Source: Jimgerdemannia flammicorona (Eukaryota > Mucoromycota > Endogonomycetes > Endogonales > Endogonaceae). Taken from it: DNA of 11,549 nucleotides. Numbering within the stretch: position 1 is the first letter of the stretch; each line of letters starts with the position of its first letter. The notes beneath the pieces are model-generated. The model made no database searches, was not told the origin of the DNA, and saw nothing but the letters and a program-made list of their open reading frames with translations. The stretch lies in assembly GCA_003990745.1 (NCBI GenBank), contig RBNI01006253.1, positions 1-11,549 of the forward strand, read 5' to 3'. A program made the position numbers and the translations under genes. This document shows, in pieces, positions 8,471 to 11,549 of this stretch.

Positions 8471-9307
8471 TTAGAGCAGAAAGTTCAGGACTATGGGGGC
8501 TTCTTCATCATCATCATCATCATCACTGAAGGAGATGAGATCCGCGAATTCATCATGCAGGTTGCACGTTTTACATACTTCAGGTGCTTTGGGTATGTCA
8601 TGCAGGATGATGTCATCGATGATGTCATCACGTTTGGCAGTGGCGGGAAAATTGGAAACAAGGTCTGGAGCTCTCTAGTCTATGAGGTTCTCTTCTACAA
8701 AATAAGGAATAAATGTGGGGTCTTGGGGAGATCTAACCTGGATGCTTGGGCCTTGGAATACTGAGATCAATCCTTACAGGAATTGGTCTGGGTTGTTCTG
8801 GAGGATGGGGTACCAGAAGTCTTCTACTTCTTCGCTGTTGAGAGTGATAGTGGACTGGGCTTCTGTAGCCACCCTGGCTTCTAGCGCATTGATATGGCGG
8901 GATGACAGGTCTCTAAAGTCTGAGACTCTAACATACTCCAAGTTGGAGATCAACCATGGTGTATGCCTGAAGATCTGATGGATCTTCTTAGCTGTCCTCA
9001 TTTTGCATATATCTATGGAAGTGGTATCTTGTAGCTCTTGGGTGCTGGCCTGTGGGAACTCCCAGCAGAGGAGGTTTCCTATTTTATACTCCTGCCACAT
9101 TTGGAGACATTCGGTAGTAATGGTGATCCTTGTTTCCATTTTATGGTGGTAGAGGATGAAGTGATAAGGGTCTGCAGTGCCCAGATAGATACTAGGAGTC
9201 CTTGTTGAGCAGATCCTCATGGCTCTTCTGATGTCTTGGAACATCCTTTCTTCGACTGAAGTACCTTGGTGGTTTCTTGACCTTGAGGTTTGACAGGCAG
9301 TAGGCAT
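8471..9307 (-). pseudogene. Extra ORF between integrase and LTR, unrecognised, broken
   Basis: From ATG 9307 the minus strand is open for 177 codons to TAA 8774-8776. The same frame continues coding-like through TAG 8675-8677 to a TAA at 8471-8473, 278 codons in all. Visible features: a basic start, a central stretch with ICKMRTAKKIHQIF, a region of regular Ala/Glu (INALEARVATEAQ), a late Cys pair (VCKTCNLHDE) and an acidic tail of six Asp and two Glu (8501-8524). Upstream, the same frame stays coding-like to about 9420 (for example EEYKRRIKEPQ), with TAG and TGA stops. It has no membrane segment, so it does not look like an envelope gene, and no retroviral motif that I know. It might be a displaced gag-like or accessory protein of this element family, but nothing in the sequence proves a function. 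Confidence 0.55.
8506..8523 (+). repeat. (CAT)6 trinucleotide repeat
   Basis: Six CAT units lie inside the extra ORF. On the minus strand they encode its Asp run, so the repeat is probably a slippage-prone acidic tail and not a free microsatellite. Confidence 0.85.
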
Positions 9308-9419
9308 TTTGTTTGTTGTAAGTCTTTGAGCTATTTTGGGATTGGTAGTTCTTGTTGGTTGCTGCTACTGTGGTTCCTTGATCCTTCTTTTATATTCTTC
9401 AGGATGCTTGTGCTGTGGT

Positions 9420-9862
9420 CACAATGACTCACAGTTGGTCATCATTGCTCATCTCATATGCCATATAATCTTCTTGTACTCCAATCTGGTGACTTGTGAG
9501 GAAAGGCTGTCTCCTATACTGATGTCATCATTCTGGGGTCACCGTTACATCTTCCTCCTGAATAAGGATCTTCCTGAGCATTGTTATTCATTGGTCCAGT
9601 CCTGAAAAATTTGCTGATCCCATAACCTCTGGCAAGGGGTCAAAAAGTGGTGTTTATGGGCTGGCGTCTTCCCTTTGTATTTTGGCGTGATGGTGAAGGG
9701 TCACTCCCTTCATATAGAGCAAGGGCCTGATTCTGATCTTGATCAATCAGTTGACGGTTCGAACTCCTCTAACTGTGAAAGTCTCACGGATGAGTAGTTG
9801 CCAGTACCGTATCCCTTAGAGAATGGTCCAGACAGATAGTCTGCTGGTCACAGAACATGCTG
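9420..9862 (-). other. Degraded coding-like stretch between integrase stop and the extra ORF
   Basis: No frame is open throughout, but coding-like segments follow each other on the minus strand. One in the pol register is near 9840-9745 (SGPFSKGYGTGNYSSV, LSQLEEFEPSTD). Another register runs near 9745-9645 (ALALYEGSDPSPSRQ). A third runs near 9645-9425 (FDPLPEVMGSANFSGLDQ, QEDYMAYEMSNDDQL). After that comes the register of the extra ORF. This suggests that the extra ORF once began just after pol and lost its frame through several small indels. The exact joins cannot be fixed by eye. Confidence 0.35.
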
Positions 9863-11110
9863 TTACGATTCGTGGACTAGAACCTCATGGGTGGTCATCA
9901 CGTTTTGCTTCTCTTGTATAGGTTCGTGGTACTTCTTGAGTCTGTTTCTGTGTACCATAGTAGGCAGTATGGTCCCTGAGATTTTTCTAAGCCAGAAGGT
10001 AGTTCCCTTGATATCTTGTACATAGAAGGGTCCTTCCCATTTGGGCTCCAGTTTTCATGACCATGAGGCTTCTACCATATTTTGATACAGTAGAATCTTT
10101 TCTCTAATTTGGATGAGTTCTAGGGCCTTGTGATTCTTTTCCGCATTCTTCCTTATCAGTGCTTGTGACTTGGTGATGTAATCTTCAGCCTTCTTTCTGA
10201 TTTGGTGTAGTCTCCGGATTTCTACATCAACCCATCTTCAAGTTAGGTCTAGATTTGTGGCTGAGGTTCCATCAGAATCTTCTTCTCCAAAGAGCAGCTC
10301 TCTTGGGGTAAAATGTGTGCTCTGTGACCATATGTCTCGTAAGACAGAGAGGGCAGTTGGGAGATAGTTATCCCAATTCTCATATGTCTCTGAGATCTTT
10401 GCTAGGATGTTCTTGAGGGTCTTGTTGGTTCTTTCTGTCTGTCCATTTCCTTGAGGGTGGTATGCAGTGGTCTTGATGTGCTGGATCTTGTATTTCTGAT
10501 ACATTATCTTATGGAATCCATTGACAAATTCTGTGCCGTGGTCTGTGGTGATTTGCTTCAGTGTCTTGTAGCAGTAGATGATTTCTTGATGCAGGAAGTC
10601 AGCTATAGAGAGGGCATTGGCTTCTTGTAATGCTCCTGCCTCTATCCATTTAGTAAAGAGGTCTACAATAACTATAATATAGCAGTTTCCTGATAGTGTT
10701 ACTGGTAGTGGTCTAATGATATCCATTGCGATGTGGTAGAAGGGGATAGGCTCAATTCTTGATAACCCAGGTGCCTGGTCTTGCTGATCTTGTTTCTGTT
10801 TTTGGCACTTATCACACCCTTTGACAAATTGGCACAGGTCTTCTTCCATTTTGGGCCACCACATGGTTCTTCTTGCCTTGTTGTATGTGTTGGTTCCTCC
10901 TAAGTGTCCTTGCTCGTGTACTTCCTTCATTACTTAATACTTCTTGTGTTTGGGTATTACTAGCTTTCCTCCTTTTCTGAGTATAGTGTTGTCTAATTCA
11001 AACTGTTTCCAAGTCTAGTTGATGATAGTGATTGTCCAGGGTTCGAGGTAGTTGGGCATCTTCCGCTGCCCAAGATAGCTGATTAATCCATAGTATAGCT
11101 CCTTATTCAT
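9863..11110 (-). pseudogene. Gypsy pol: integrase region
   Basis: The frame runs from 11110 to TAA 9863-9865, interrupted by TAG 11015-11017, TAA 10934-10936, TGA 10238-10240 and TGA 10055-10057; no indel is needed. The longest open piece is 10930-10238 (230 residues). Order of domains: a zinc-binding His-x3-His...Cys-x2-Cys (VHEQGH, CDKC); the catalytic core with the first Asp in AMDII, the second in TTDHGTEF, and Glu in GNGQTERTN, with exactly 35 residues between the second Asp and the Glu; then, past 10238, a charged helix region and the GPY/F module (KLEPKWEGPF, VHRNRLKKYHE). The triad is intact although the frame is broken. MDIIRP replaces the usual MDI.GP, which fits a G-to-A change. 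The enzyme would insert the element's cDNA into chromosomal DNA. Confidence 0.9.
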
Positions 11111-11549
11111 GTTGAATGGTCTTGATGGGGGTGTTTCGGGGTGTCCTTGAGAGTGCATCAGCATTGGTATTGGTCTTTCCTGAGCAGTGCTTGACAGTAC
11201 AGTCATACTCTTGCAGTCTGTAAATCCATCTGGCATATATTCCTTTGGGGTTCAAAGTGTGGAATAGCCAGGCAAGAGTGGAATGGTCTGTTTGAATGGT
11301 GAAGTGTTTCCCAGCTAGGTAGTAGTGGAACTTGTCTACTACCCAGACTACTGCTAAACATTCAAGCTTGCATGACTCGTAGTTCTGCTCTGCTCCGCAG
11401 GTGCCTCGGCTTGCATAGGAGATGACATATTCATGTCCATCTTTCTTCTGAGCTAGGACTGCTCCAAGTCCTATAGCACTTGTATCTGTCTGCAGGATGA
11501 ATTCTAGGTTCCAGTCTGGTCTTCTGAGGATGGGTGCTTGGGTCAACCT
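11103..11549 (-). pseudogene. Gypsy pol: RNase H region, 5' part off the edge
   Basis: An open frame enters from the right edge and ends at TAA 11103-11105. The motifs are those of the RNase H domain of Ty3/Gypsy elements: LQTDTSAIGLGAVLAQ with the first Asp, YASR, KLECLAVVWVV with the Glu, IQTDHSTLAWLF with the second Asp, and NADALSR at the end. This nuclease removes the RNA strand during reverse transcription. Integrase follows in a different register, overlapping by a few bases near 11105. In this family pol is normally one frame, so a small indel is more likely than programmed frameshifting. The reverse transcriptase itself would lie beyond 11549. Confidence 0.9.

Larger units (their letters stand above)
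8030..11549 (-). mobile_element. Ty3/Gypsy LTR retrotransposon, 3' half, runs off right edge
   Basis: Minus-strand order is RNase H, integrase, an extra ORF, then LTR. RNase H before integrase is the Ty3/Gypsy arrangement, and the domain motifs agree. Gag, protease and most of the reverse transcriptase would lie beyond 11549. Pol has one frameshift (around 11105) and four in-frame stops, and the extra ORF is also broken, so the copy is dead. CpGs are still present, so it is less eroded than the LINE. No chromodomain is evident after integrase. Confidence 0.9.

Noticed and set aside
8506..8523. The CAT repeat as a CRISPR-like or regulatory array
   Set aside because: It is a plain trinucleotide run encoding Asp in frame on the minus strand, with no spacers.
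8429..9605. Plus-strand ORFs at 8429-8764, 8493-8678, 8715-8978 and 9336-9605
   Set aside because: They are opposite-strand shadows of the Gypsy extra ORF and contain repeat-encoded Ser or Ile runs.
9745..9790. GGTTCGAACTCC, like a tRNA T-loop
   Set aside because: The flanking T stem has a mismatch, and I could not build an anticodon arm or acceptor stem on either strand. It lies in a coding-like part of the retrotransposon.
11100..11110. Programmed frameshift between RNase H and integrase
   Set aside because: These domains are normally in one frame in Ty3/Gypsy pol, no slippery site with a stem was evident, and other lesions nearby show general decay.

Overview
The window is eukaryotic and most likely fungal. 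Its one host gene is cut by many short introns (49-90 nt), and it is flanked by two decayed retrotransposons. The host protein resembles, from memory, an uncharacterised family common in early-diverging fungi (Mucoromycota/Glomeromycota). That placement is an inference and needs a database search.

Layout. Bases 1-5373 are a plus-strand non-LTR retrotransposon (LINE). It enters from the left edge with an ORF1 remnant (to about 1585). ORF2 (1631-5279) carries an AP-endonuclease, a reverse transcriptase and a C-terminal CCHC-type zinc-binding motif. A short 3' UTR, AATAAA and a 25-A tail follow. The element is riddled with in-frame stops, mostly TAG, and I find only one CpG in about 5.35 kb. Its tail ends 35 bp before a good 3' splice site (5407-5408), so it appears to lie inside, or to have replaced, an upstream intron of the host gene.

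Bases 5409-7653 are the 3' part of that host gene: nine exons in one continuous frame, one of them joined through a probable GC-AG intron. The protein has an acidic N-terminal segment, basic clusters like nuclear-localisation signals and a conserved-looking globular region. Two in-frame stops (7465 and 7483) cut off a tail that still looks coding. Bases 7692-7989 hold a small AT-rich, lysine-rich ORF remnant that I do not recognise.

Bases 8030-11549 are a minus-strand Ty3/Gypsy LTR retrotransposon that runs off the right edge. Read 5' to 3' on the minus strand, it has RNase H, integrase (HHCC zinc finger, D..D35E, GPY/F module), then an unusual extra reading frame (about 9850-8471), then a probable 400-bp LTR with TATA box and AATAAA. 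Pol is interrupted by one frameshift and several stops.

The host gene is CpG-normal (five CpGs in its first 66-nt exon here) between a CpG-erased LINE and a moderately decayed Gypsy element. The three parts have therefore had different mutational histories. I saw no defence system, operon, CRISPR array or RNA gene.
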